Assembly: GCA_945897765.1 (NCBI GenBank)
Contig: CAMDGP010000019.1
Coordinates: 1 to 17,116 of the forward strand
Reading direction: 5' to 3'
DNA length: 17,116 bases
From: Chitinophaga pinensis
GTDB lineage: Bacteria > Bacteroidota > Bacteroidia > Flavobacteriales_D > Crocinitomicaceae
Part shown: in pieces, positions 7,728-14,249 of the stretch
Layout: each line of letters begins with the position of its first letter
How positions within the stretch are numbered: the first letter of the stretch is position 1
The notes under the pieces: model-generated
Databases searched by the model: none
What the model saw: the letters and a program-made list of their open reading frames with translations, nothing else
What the model was told of the DNA's origin: nothing
Made by a program: the position numbers and the translations under genes

Positions 7728-7896
7728 TTTTACCAATGATTAACTTTTTTGTCGCACAAAAGCTTAAACCAATTCTATTTAATTCAATCTAGAACAATTA
7801 CTATCGAGACAAAAAAACCTTCTCACATTATAATACCCCTTCGAAATCCACATTCTGCCGTTCAATACTTGTGAATTTTCTCAAAATCGCTGGTAG

Positions 7897-8808
7897 ATGA
7901 ATCACTATTTTCGTAGCATGTCAAAAAAGGCCGAAGATTATAGTAAAAAAGGATTGCGTACAAGTTACCTTTCAACCGTTATCGGAATTTCACTCGTTTT
8001 ATTCATGATAGGACTCGTTCTAGGAGGAGTTTTTGGACTCAGAAGTTTTGAAAAACAAGCCAAAGAAAGTCTGCAAGGAGATATTTTCTTTAAATCAGAA
8101 TTGAACGATGCCGACATCAAACAAGTCGAGCAACAGTTGAAAAGTTGGAGTGAATTCAGTGAAGTTTACTTCGTTTCGCCAGAACGTGCGATTCAAGAAT
8201 TTGGTGGCGAAAGTCAGGATGAAAAAGAAATGCTGACGATTTTTAATGGTGAAAATCCACTTCCAGCAACGATTGGTTTTAGACCGAAAGAAGAATTCGC
8301 TACGAAAAGAGGGATGGAAAAAATCAAGAAAAAATTATTGGCAAAATTCAACACTGAAATTGATGAAGTAAACTACGATAAATCAAGCGTTGAAAAAATA
8401 AATCTTGGCTTCAAACAATTCGCATTTTTATTCCTTTCGGTTGCATTTTTATTGGTGCTAATTGCTATTGCAATGATAAACAATACCATTCGTCTTTCTT
8501 TATATTCCAAGCGTTTCACGGTTAAAACGATGCAATTAGTTGGTGCGACAAGCGGCTATATTCGTAAACCGTTCATTACGCAAGCAATCATTCAAGGTGT
8601 GGTTTCTGCCTTCATCGGTTTGGCGCTTTTACTCACCGTTTTCTTCGGATTAAACAACCTTTTTGAAACCGTTGAGATTAGTTATACAATTCCAAGCTTT
8701 CTTTTATTAGTAGCAAGTTTGATTGTAATTGGCGTTTTTATTACCGTAATTTCCACTTTATTTGCATTAAACAAGTATCTTCGTATGAAATTAGATGACT
8801 TATATTGA
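7897..8808 (+). CDS. ftsX: Cell-division ABC-type permease FtsX
   Basis: A 303-residue membrane protein with the FtsX layout: short cytoplasmic N-terminus, TM1 at about 25-47, an extracytoplasmic domain at about 50-165, then three TM helices (about 174-195, 226-255, 264-291). The conserved stretch between TM2 and TM3, NNTIRLSLYSKRFTVKTMQLVGAT (195-218 in parts), is the usual FtsX cytoplasmic loop. With FtsE, FtsX forms an ATP-driven complex at the division septum that activates peptidoglycan hydrolases. ftsE is not in this window, as is usual for Bacteroidota, where the genes are separated. A second in-frame ATG at 7918 (MSKKAEDY...) could be the real start. It is the first gene of a compact cluster: the DUF3098 gene begins 4 nt after its stop. 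Confidence 0.93.
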   Translation: MNHYFRSMSKKAEDYSKKGLRTSYLSTVIGISLVLFMIGLVLGGVFGLRSFEKQAKESLQGDIFFKSELNDADIKQVEQQLKSWSEFSEVYFVSPERAIQEFGGESQDEKEMLTIFNGENPLPATIGFRPKEEFATKRGMEKIKKKLLAKFNTEIDEVNYDKSSVEKINLGFKQFAFLFLSVAFLLVLIAIAMINNTIRLSLYSKRFTVKTMQLVGATSGYIRKPFITQAIIQGVVSAFIGLALLLTVFFGLNNLFETVEISYTIPSFLLLVASLIVIGVFITVISTLFALNKYLRMKLDDLY

Positions 8809-8812
8809 TGCT

Positions 8813-9109
8813 ATGGAAAATCCTATTAAACACTTTGGTTTTAATTCACAAAATTACAAATGGTTACTTATTGGTTTAGCAATCAATATTTTAGGTTACA
8901 TCTTAATGATTGGTGGTGGTTCAGATGACCCAAATAAATTTGATGCAGATGAGTTGTTTAGTAATGCAAGAATTACCCTTGCTCCTATCTTAATTTTAGC
9001 TGGTTATATTGTCATTTTCTATGCAATTATGAAACGTGGCAGCAGCACAAATTCTTCTTCCATTTCAGCTGAAAAAAGCGAAACAGAAGCACCAAAAAAA
9101 AATAAATAA
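8813..9109 (+). CDS. DUF3098 small membrane protein
   Basis: A 98-residue protein starting MENPIKHFGF. It has two predicted TM helices, about 17-34 (WLLIGLAINILGYILMIGG) and 57-75 (TLAPILILAGYIVIFYAIM), separated by an acidic loop with DDPNKFDADELF. The C-terminal tail is polar and Ser/Lys/Glu-rich. This matches DUF3098, a family found almost only in Bacteroidota and usually placed between ftsX and uppP, as here. Its function is unknown; the location suggests a role in envelope or division processes. The frame also contains an ATG at 8795 inside the end of ftsX, but ATG 8813 fits the family start and the 4-nt spacing to the ftsX stop. Confidence 0.88.
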   Translation: MENPIKHFGFNSQNYKWLLIGLAINILGYILMIGGGSDDPNKFDADELFSNARITLAPILILAGYIVIFYAIMKRGSSTNSSSISAEKSETEAPKKNK

Positions 9110-9117
9110 TAATTTTC

Positions 9118-9927
9118 ATGAGTATCATTGAAGCTATTATCCTCGCAATTGTTGAGGGTCTAACCGAATTTTTACCTGTTTCATCCACAGCACACATGAT
9201 TTTTATCAGTGCAATCTCTGGTAACGAAAGCGATGAATTTGTGAAAATGTTCCAAGTATCGATTCAATTCGGAGCAATTTTAGCTGTCGTTATGCTTTTC
9301 TGGAAAAAATTCTTCAACTTCAAATCCTTTGATTTTTATATTAAACTTGGTCTTGCAGTTATTCCAGCTTTGGTCTTAGGGAAATTATTTGATGATAAAA
9401 TCGAGGCAATACTCGAAAAACCCATTCCAATTGCAATCGTGTTGATTGTTGGAGGAGTTGTTTTACTTTTCATCGATCGTATATTCCTAAGAACAACATT
9501 GGATACCGAAGAGAAAATTACGATTCGAAAAGCTGTAACGATTGGTTTTTGGCAATGTTTAGCGATGATGCCGGGGACAAGTCGTGCTGCAGCATCAATA
9601 ATTGGTGGAATGCAACAAGGATTGACACGTAAAATGGCAGCTGAATTTTCGTTCTTTTTAGCTGTACCAACAATGATGGCTGTTACTTTATATTCAGTTG
9701 TTTTGAAAGATTGGAATTACCAAGGCGAAGAACAAAAAGGATACGAAATGATTCTTTCTTCCAGCAATAATATGCTGATATTCGCTTTAGGAAATGTGAT
9801 TGCTTTTGTCGTTGCTGCTTTAGCAATAAAAATGTTCATTGGTTTGATTCAAAAATATGGCTTCAAAATTTGGGGTTGGTACCGAATTGTTGTTGGAATT
9901 GCTTTGTTAATTTATTTTACAGTTTAA
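9118..9927 (+). CDS. uppP: Undecaprenyl-diphosphate phosphatase (UppP/BacA)
   Basis: A 269-residue polytopic membrane enzyme that dephosphorylates undecaprenyl diphosphate to the monophosphate, recycling the lipid carrier for peptidoglycan and other surface polymers. It confers bacitracin tolerance when overproduced. Both signature regions are present: EGLTEFLPVSSTAHM (13-27, with the catalytic Glu13/Glu17 and His26) and MPGTSRAAASIIGGM (151-165, with Arg156). The length is normal for the family. Multiple hydrophobic helices are visible throughout. It starts 8 nt after the DUF3098 stop, and its own stop overlaps the truB start by one base (TAATG), indicating one transcript with coupled translation. 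Confidence 0.96.
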   Translation: MSIIEAIILAIVEGLTEFLPVSSTAHMIFISAISGNESDEFVKMFQVSIQFGAILAVVMLFWKKFFNFKSFDFYIKLGLAVIPALVLGKLFDDKIEAILEKPIPIAIVLIVGGVVLLFIDRIFLRTTLDTEEKITIRKAVTIGFWQCLAMMPGTSRAAASIIGGMQQGLTRKMAAEFSFFLAVPTMMAVTLYSVVLKDWNYQGEEQKGYEMILSSSNNMLIFALGNVIAFVVAALAIKMFIGLIQKYGFKIWGWYRIVVGIALLIYFTV

Positions 9928-10613
9928 TGGATTTTATTTCAGGAGAAACTATTCTCGTTGACAAACCACTTCATTGGACTTCCTTTGATGCCGTGAACAA
10001 AATTCGCTGGAATCTCAAGCAAGCACTTAAAGTCAAAAAAATCAAAGTTGGTCACGCTGGAACTCTAGATCCACTTGCAACAGGACTTTTGGTGATTTGC
10101 ACAGGTAAAAACACCAAACTCATTGAAGGGTTTACCAATGCAACCAAAACCTACACAGGAACTTTTTTACTTGGAAAAACAACTCCGTCTTTTGATTTAG
10201 AAACAGAATACAATCAAGAATTTGAGACTTCTCACATTACACCAGAATTGATGGAAGAAGTTAGAAAATCGTTTTTAGGTGAACAATTACAAACTCCACC
10301 TATTTTTTCTGCTAAACTTATTGATGGAAAACGCGCTTATGATTTGGCACGTGCTGGAAAAGAAGTAGAAATGAAGCGCAATTTGGTGACAATTGAAAAA
10401 TTTGAAATTAACACCGAGCGATTTCCAGAAATAGATTTTGAAATTATCTGTTCCAAAGGTACTTACATTCGCTCCATTGCAAGTGATTTTGGACAAAAGC
10501 TAAATGCTGGAGCCACGCTAATCGCACTCCGTAGAACGCAATCAGGTGAATTTTCAATTGAAAACTCAAAAACAGTTGAAGAATGGATTAAATTCCTGGA
10601 CGAAAGTCTTTGA
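9927..10613 (+). CDS. truB: tRNA pseudouridine-55 synthase TruB
   Basis: A 228-residue enzyme that converts U55 to pseudouridine in the T-loop of tRNAs. The catalytic motif is HAGTLDPLATGLL, with the nucleophile Asp48. Other family signatures are KTYTGTFLLGKTTPSFD, PPIFSAKLIDGKRAYDLAR (130-150 region) and CSKGTYIRSIASDFG near the C-terminus. It ends soon after the catalytic domain, without the added PUA domain seen in longer homologues. The reading frame is open further upstream to 9870 inside uppP, but those residues (with Cys-Cys-Trp-Asn) do not resemble the family. ATG 9927 in the TAATG overlap with uppP is the natural start. The tRNA-Leu gene follows 57 bp downstream. Confidence 0.96.
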   Translation: MDFISGETILVDKPLHWTSFDAVNKIRWNLKQALKVKKIKVGHAGTLDPLATGLLVICTGKNTKLIEGFTNATKTYTGTFLLGKTTPSFDLETEYNQEFETSHITPELMEEVRKSFLGEQLQTPPIFSAKLIDGKRAYDLARAGKEVEMKRNLVTIEKFEINTERFPEIDFEIICSKGTYIRSIASDFGQKLNAGATLIALRRTQSGEFSIENSKTVEEWIKFLDESL

Positions 10614-10617
10614 AATC

Positions 10618-10648
10618 TGATTCCAATTAAAAAAAATCAATATCTTTG
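10618..10648 (+). promoter_or_regulatory. Promoter of tRNA-Leu (TATCTTTG -7 box)
   Basis: TATCTTTG at 10641-10648 is a perfect TAnnTTTG box, 22 nt before the tRNA 5' end. Twenty nucleotides upstream is TGA (10618-10620) instead of TTG, so the -33 box is degenerate. It gives the tRNA its own promoter in addition to possible read-through from truB. Confidence 0.65.
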
Positions 10649-10670
10649 CCGTCCGATTGAATATCAAAAT

Positions 10671-10752
10671 GCCCCGGTGGCGGAACTGGTAGACGCGCTG
10701 GATTCAAAATCCTGTTCTTTCGGGAGTGCCGGTTCGATTCCGGCCCGGGGTA
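10671..10752 (+). tRNA. tRNA-Leu, anticodon CAA
   Basis: An 82-nt cloverleaf. The acceptor stem is GCCCCGG with CCGGGGT (G-U at 1-72), discriminator A, and CCA is not encoded. The D stem is GCG/CGC. The anticodon stem is CTGGA/TCCTG with loop TTCAAAA, giving anticodon CAA (reads UUG). A 13-nt long variable arm marks a class II tRNA, and the T arm is GCCGG-TTCGATT-CCGGC. In the anticodon stem the second pair is T-T (28-42), a mismatch; the other four pairs are normal. The anticodon plus long variable arm make Leu the only sensible identity. Confidence 0.96.
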
Positions 10753-10753
10753 C

Positions 10754-10807
10754 AAAAAACCAGAGTGAGAAACAAAGCGAGAGCGAAGTTTTACACTCTG
10801 GTTTTTT
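10754..10807. terminator. Strong bidirectional intrinsic terminator after tRNA-Leu
   Basis: AAAAAACCAGAGTG (10754-10767) pairs perfectly with CACTCTGGTTTTTT (10794-10807), a 14-bp stem. The 26-nt loop can extend the stem further with AAAC/GTTT. Seven T follow the plus-strand stem (10802-10808), and on the minus strand the stem ends in six T. It therefore suits both the tRNA operon and the converging thioredoxin-fold gene that ends at 10873. Confidence 0.9.
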
Positions 10808-10872
10808 TGTTCATTCTCATGTTCGATATTGATTAAAAAAAAGACAAACCCTTTTTATTTAATCTTTATAAA

Positions 10873-11469
10873 TCAGAAGCCACTACAAACCTCATCCATT
10901 GCCATTACACCAAACGAATCATTGTTCCATGCTTTGATTGCTTTTTTGCTGTCTGAAATTACAAACGTTGGATAACTTCCTTTTGCAATGACTGCTAATT
11001 CATCTGAAATTCTAGCTTTCAGTTTTACTTGAGCTGCTTTCCCCAAAAGTTTTTTGTATTTCATGTAATGTGCAGGGCTGTTACTCAATACCCAGTATTC
11101 AATTTTCATTCCTGGATTTTTTTTCTTCAAAATTTTCGACATTTCGATGGATTGAATGCAGTAAGGACAATTTGCTAATGCAATAATTGTAAGTTGTTTT
11201 TTCTTCGGAAAATCGACTTTTGAATCTATAGAATAAGAATTATTTGAGAAATCACCTTGATAAATTGGATGGATTGCAAAGTAAATTAAGAATGGAGCAA
11301 CAAATAAAACTAAACCAATAATCAGTTTTGGAATTTTACTAATTCGTTTATTTTTAGATTTCTTAAAAAATAAAAAAGCAAGTAAAATGCCAATAACTAC
11401 AAACAACAAGTAGGAGATTAACTTACTTACTGTGAATGAAAGACCAATATTCAAAAGAAAATTTTCCAT
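10873..11469 (-). CDS. Membrane-anchored thioredoxin-fold protein with a CPYC motif
   Basis: A 198-residue protein. Two predicted TM helices (about 11-35 and 48-67) are joined by a Lys/Arg-rich loop (KKSKNKRISK), which by the positive-inside rule is cytoplasmic and places both the N-terminus and the C-terminal domain outside the inner membrane. The C-terminal domain (about 88-198) starts with the strand QLTIIALAN and has the redox motif CPYC (101-104). It also has a likely cis-Pro at 167 (SYPTFVI), so it is a thioredoxin/glutaredoxin-like fold. CPYC is the classical glutaredoxin active site, unusual for an exported domain. One more Cys (195) lies near the C-terminus. The substrate and electron partner are unknown. 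A strong terminator lies between it and the upstream lipoprotein gene, so it probably has its own promoter, though none was recognised. Confidence 0.8.
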   Translation of the reverse strand: MENFLLNIGLSFTVSKLISYLLFVVIGILLAFLFFKKSKNKRISKIPKLIIGLVLFVAPFLIYFAIHPIYQGDFSNNSYSIDSKVDFPKKKQLTIIALANCPYCIQSIEMSKILKKKNPGMKIEYWVLSNSPAHYMKYKKLLGKAAQVKLKARISDELAVIAKGSYPTFVISDSKKAIKAWNNDSFGVMAMDEVCSGF

Positions 11470-11481
11470 AAAGTGTAAAAA

Positions 11482-11509
11482 TAAAAAAAGTGGGCTATTA
11501 TACCCACTT
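11482..11509 (-). terminator. Intrinsic terminator of the small lipoprotein gene
   Basis: On the minus strand, AAGTGGG (11509-11503), an 8-nt loop and CCCACTT (11494-11488) are followed by a T-run (11489-11483). It lies 24 bp past the lipoprotein stop and before the start of the thioredoxin-fold gene. Confidence 0.88.
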
Positions 11510-11533
11510 CATAGTTTTAAAAATCAATAAAGA

Positions 11534-11749
11534 TTACTTTAATTCGCAAGTAAGTCCTAGAATAGCGTATTGCTCTTCCCATGCATCACAAGAAGATTCA
11601 GCATCTTTCTTCTTTGAGTCAGGAATTTGTAAAGTAGAAAGAACAGTCCCAGTAGTGGTTGAAGTGCATTCGCAAGTGTAATCTTTCTTACAAGAAGAAA
11701 GAGAAATTAAAGCTACAGTTACAGCAGCAATCGAAAGTAATTTTTTCAT
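11534..11749 (-). CDS. Small Cys-rich lipoprotein
   Basis: A 71-residue protein with a lipoprotein signal: MKKLLSIAAVTVALISLSSC, lipobox LSSC, lipidated Cys20. After cleavage about 51 residues remain. These hold four further cysteines (C26 and C28 in a CEC motif, C54, C68) that could form two disulfides. The residues KK-D after Cys20 resemble the charged stretch next to the lipidated Cys in many Bacteroidota lipoproteins; whether it is surface exposed cannot be said. No family was recognised; short lipoproteins of the type SSCKKDYTCECT recur in Bacteroidota as hypothetical proteins. It is flanked by a -7 box (11780-11773) and a strong terminator, so it is a single-gene transcription unit. Confidence 0.85.
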   Translation of the reverse strand: MKKLLSIAAVTVALISLSSCKKDYTCECTSTTTGTVLSTLQIPDSKKKDAESSCDAWEEQYAILGLTCELK

Positions 11750-11772
11750 ATTCTTTAAATTTTAAAATTTGT

Positions 11773-11780
11773 CAAAAATA
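11773..11780 (-). promoter_or_regulatory. -7 box (TATTTTTG) upstream of the lipoprotein gene
   Basis: A perfect TAnnTTTG match 24 nt before the lipoprotein ATG. No TTG at the right distance upstream, so the -33 element is weak or absent. Confidence 0.45.
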
Positions 11781-11821
11781 GTTAAATGTTTTCAAAGTAG
11801 ATATAAGTAGAATTGCCTGAT

Positions 11822-12460
11822 TTATCTAAAATAACCGTTTCTTAATGCAAAAATAACAATGCCTGATGTGTTAGTTGTTTTGGTTTTTTCCATGATTCGC
11901 AATTTATGTCCTTCAACTGTTCGATGGCTGATAAACAAGGCTTCAGCAATTTCTTTGGATGTTTTTTCTTCACATAAGAGTTTTAAAATTTCTAATTCTC
12001 TTGGAGTAAAATTCTCTTTCATTTCCAATTCTAGGTTCAGCCTCTTCTCCTTTTTAGATTCCTCAATCGAGTAAAAACCTTTTTGGTGAACACTCACAAT
12101 TGCATCTAATAAAACAGAAAAATCAGATAGCTTAGGTAAAAAACAAGTTGCACCTAATTCCAAGACAAAATTTAAAATAGGTTCTGAAAAATAAGCACTT
12201 AATACAACAATTTTAAGATTTGGATATAGTTTTAAAATAATTGGCAAACAAGTTTCACCATCCATTTTAGGCATGTTTAAATCCAAAATCAAAACATCAA
12301 CTGGGTTTTCCTTGATTTTTTCGATTAGTTCCAAACCATCTCCCACATCAAAAACCAAATTTAGATTTTCTTCATCTTCTAATAATGCTACGATGCCCTG
12401 TCTCAAAATTTGATGATCCTCCGCAATTGCAACTCTTATCCTCTCTTCATTATTTCTCAT
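11822..12460 (-). CDS. NarL/FixJ-family response regulator (receiver plus LuxR-type HTH), orphan
   Basis: A 212-residue regulator. The receiver domain (about 7-122) has the acidic pair E14/D15, phospho-acceptor Asp60 in VLILDLNMPKMDG, Ser88 at the switch position (VLSAY) and Lys110 in FLPK. The LuxR-type helix-turn-helix (about 152-210) has the signature FTPRELEILKLLCEEKTSKEIAEALFISHRTVEGH in two parts. Such regulators bind inverted DNA repeats as phosphorylated dimers. No sensor kinase lies next to it, so the partner is unknown. The frame also has an ATG at 12481 (seven extra residues). ATG 12460 is preferred because AAGGA lies 7 nt upstream, but both are possible. A full promoter at 12622-12593 gives a leader of about 130 nt. 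Confidence 0.9.
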   Translation of the reverse strand: MRNNEERIRVAIAEDHQILRQGIVALLEDEENLNLVFDVGDGLELIEKIKENPVDVLILDLNMPKMDGETCLPIILKLYPNLKIVVLSAYFSEPILNFVLELGATCFLPKLSDFSVLLDAIVSVHQKGFYSIEESKKEKRLNLELEMKENFTPRELEILKLLCEEKTSKEIAEALFISHRTVEGHKLRIMEKTKTTNTSGIVIFALRNGYFR

Positions 12461-12592
12461 CGAATTTCCTTTTAATACCATTTATCAAAAAAAAGTAGGT
12501 TCCATTTATTAATTTTCTCAATTCAATAATCTAAAAAAGAATTGCAATTGGCATTATTAAAAATGATAATTTATTGTAATCCCTAGCTTTTT

Positions 12593-12622
12593 CAAATCTA
12601 AATTTTATTTCAACACGAGCAA
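12593..12622 (-). promoter_or_regulatory. Promoter of the NarL-type regulator (TTG-N19-TAGATTTG) with an adjacent dyad
   Basis: TTG (12622-12620), a 19-nt spacer and TAGATTTG (12600-12593) fully match the Bacteroidota consensus. Two bases upstream of the -33 box sits a dyad AGGTA-GAAA-TACCT (12625-12638), a possible operator, or a weak hairpin after the acpH gene that ends at 12671. Confidence 0.75.
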
Positions 12623-12670
12623 CTAGGTAGAAATACCTGATTTTAATAATTGAATTGAAAATGATTAAAT

Positions 12671-13240
12671 TTAAAAACTAAACTTTTCAATCGCATCTTT
12701 CATGTAAATTTCAAAACAAGATTGAATATCATTTTCTCTTTTATAAAACTGTTCTGGAGCATTGTGAAGTACGTTTTCAAATGAAATTCTTTTAGCAACT
12801 CCTTCGCAGGATTTTGCTAACCCAAAAGCTGTTGGGTAATGATCGAGCCATTTTCGAGTTCTAAAATATCCCATAAACTCATTAAACTCCTTTTTAAGTT
12901 CTTGCTCAAAATCCGCTTCATAAAAATAAAATTCATCTAAGAAAAGTGTATACTCTTTAGAGTGATAATTTCCCCAATTTCGAGCAAGTAAATGATCAAA
13001 ATAAAGGTCAATGGCAATACCTGCAACTTTTGGCAACTTAGGATAAAGTGAAAGTCGTAATTCAGTCACAGCAGGATGTGTGTCAATAAAATTGTCGATC
13101 GAACGATGTAAATAAATGCCTTTTTGGACAATTTCTGGATAGTGCGAGTAGTCTCTTCCTTTCACAAAATCACCGTACAAATTTGAAACCATCAAATCAG
13201 CATCATTATTTGAGAAATAAAGGTGACCTAGAAAATTCAA
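12671..13240 (-). CDS. acpH: Acyl-carrier-protein phosphodiesterase (AcpH family)
   Basis: A 189-residue protein of the AcpH family (formerly DUF479), which hydrolyses the 4'-phosphopantetheine arm from holo-ACP. Family signatures: NFLGHLYFS at the N-terminus with His6, GDFVKG with Asp24, GIYLHRSIDNF with His45, and IDLYFDHLLARNW (77-89). The fold is related to HD-domain hydrolases. The start is TTG at 13240: it lies exactly where the family begins (MNFL-H-L), the frame has a TAA only eight codons upstream, and the next in-frame ATG (codon 17) would remove His6. A tract of ten T, whose last two bases belong to the TTG codon, directly precedes the coding sequence. It lies 29 bp downstream of the DUF1456 gene and is probably in its operon. 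Confidence 0.9.
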   Translation of the reverse strand: MNFLGHLYFSNNDADLMVSNLYGDFVKGRDYSHYPEIVQKGIYLHRSIDNFIDTHPAVTELRLSLYPKLPKVAGIAIDLYFDHLLARNWGNYHSKEYTLFLDEFYFYEADFEQELKKEFNEFMGYFRTRKWLDHYPTAFGLAKSCEGVAKRISFENVLHNAPEQFYKRENDIQSCFEIYMKDAIEKFSF

Positions 13241-13269
13241 AAAAAAAAGGGTTGTTTTAAATTAAAAAA

Positions 13270-13767
13270 TCAATAATCGTCGCCGAAATCTTCATTTTTT
13301 GAAATACGATCAGATGCATATTTCAACTGTAAACCTTGTAAGAAATTTCGTATAAACTGATCTTTACACAAGCGATAATGTTGGTGATCTGATTTTCTAA
13401 AAAAGGCACTTAGTTCATGTTTACTGATTTGAAAATTCATTAGTTCATAAACATTCAAAATATCTTCATCTCTGTAATTCAAAGCAATTTTAAGCTTTCT
13501 AAAAATGATATTATTATTCAATTTCTTTTCAGCAATAGGCGTTTCACCTTCCTTTTTTCCTCTATTTAAGATTATAAAGCCATTTAAAAAATATGCGAGT
13601 TGCTGATCGTTTAAATTTTTGAACTCTTCATCCTCTTCTTTTTTTAACCAATCACTTACCTCAGCTCTTGTTACTATTTTTCCTGCCAATTGAAACAATT
13701 CAATCATTTTAGTATCATTGAAATCGAAGGTAAATCGCAAGCGGCGGAGAATACTGTTGTTGTTCAT
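13270..13767 (-). CDS. DUF1456 (YehS-like) protein
   Basis: A 165-residue protein made of two tandem DUF1456 units, about 3-72 and 83-152. They share the pattern NN-I-[LF]-RKL[KR]-[FI]-[AT]-[LF] - D - [DE] - I - Y/LFQL - I-[TS]-[RK]-[AHE]-E-[VL]-S-[DA]-[WF]-[LF]-[RK]-K, with LNGF and LQGL near the unit ends. The family is widespread in bacteria (E. coli YehS) but its function is not established. The C-terminal tail is acidic (NEDFGDDY). ATG at 13767 precedes the first unit directly, and a TATCTTTG -7 box lies 15 nt upstream of it. The acpH-family gene follows after 29 bp. Confidence 0.9.
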   Translation of the reverse strand: MNNNSILRRLRFTFDFNDTKMIELFQLAGKIVTRAEVSDWLKKEEDEEFKNLNDQQLAYFLNGFIILNRGKKEGETPIAEKKLNNNIIFRKLKIALNYRDEDILNVYELMNFQISKHELSAFFRKSDHQHYRLCKDQFIRNFLQGLQLKYASDRISKNEDFGDDY

Positions 13768-13781
13768 GCAGAGAATTTTTC

Positions 13782-13789
13782 CAAAGATA
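13782..13789 (-). promoter_or_regulatory. -7 box (TATCTTTG) upstream of the DUF1456 gene
   Basis: A perfect TAnnTTTG match 14 nt before the start ATG on the minus strand. No TTG at 17-23 nt further upstream was seen. Confidence 0.5.
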
Positions 13790-13870
13790 GAAAGAGCATT
13801 GAAATGAATGTTGAAATATTAATTGAGTTTGCGCTCTCTTACCACCAATATTTAAAATTATAATCCTAAT

Positions 13871-14135
13871 GAAAATCCCAAATTGAGCTACTATTTTCAT
13901 TTTGCCATTCTTTTTCCTTGATGTAAAAGAATCAAAAAATCAAGGCTCTGAATTTATTTTTGTTCGCAAGTTTTTGTTATACATGCATTTATAACTCGTT
14001 GCGAACAATTTTAACCCCTTTCTGAAACTTAAATTTTTTAATCCGTCAGGTGACGGAGCAGAAATTTTAAAAATTAAGAGTTTCAGTTCAGTAGTTAAAA
14101 CCAAGAAATTCAAGGGCGAAGTTAGTTTCGCTAAT
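13871..14135 (-). repeat. Structured dispersed repeat, copy 2 (inverted relative to copy 1)
   Basis: About 265 bp, homologous in reverse orientation to 7472-7727. Exactly shared blocks are at 14001-14014 and 13940-13955 (minus sense TTAAAATTGTTCGC and AAATTCAGAGCCTTGA). The stems are kept: TTGTTCGCAA with TTGCGAACAA (arms 13999-14008 and 13960-13969, 10 bp), CTTGAT with ATCAAG (13944-13939 and 13922-13917), GAAACT with AGTTTC, and an apex palindrome CCGTCAGGTGACGG (14043-14056). It fills most of the 482-bp gap 13768-14249 between two minus-strand genes. The remaining stretch 14136-14249 is AT-rich and shows no feature. Confidence 0.85.
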
Positions 14136-14249
14136 ATTCACCAAATAGCCCTCACTTCGATTAAATTCTTGATTTACAACATTCAAGTAACTGGTACGAT
14201 TGCGAACACTCAAAATATTAATGCTTAATGTTGAAGAATGTATTCTGTA

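Noticed and set aside
13715..13900. 61-codon minus-strand frame (MKIVAQFG...) overlapping the DUF1456 start and the repeat
   Set aside because: It overlaps the real DUF1456 gene in another frame, its first part comes from the end of repeat copy 2, and no matching frame exists in copy 1.
7472..14135. The two inverted repeats as ends of a 6.6-kb composite transposon
   Set aside because: The genes between them are core genes (ftsX, uppP, truB, tRNA-Leu) with no transposase or recombinase, so two independent copies of a dispersed repeat fit better.
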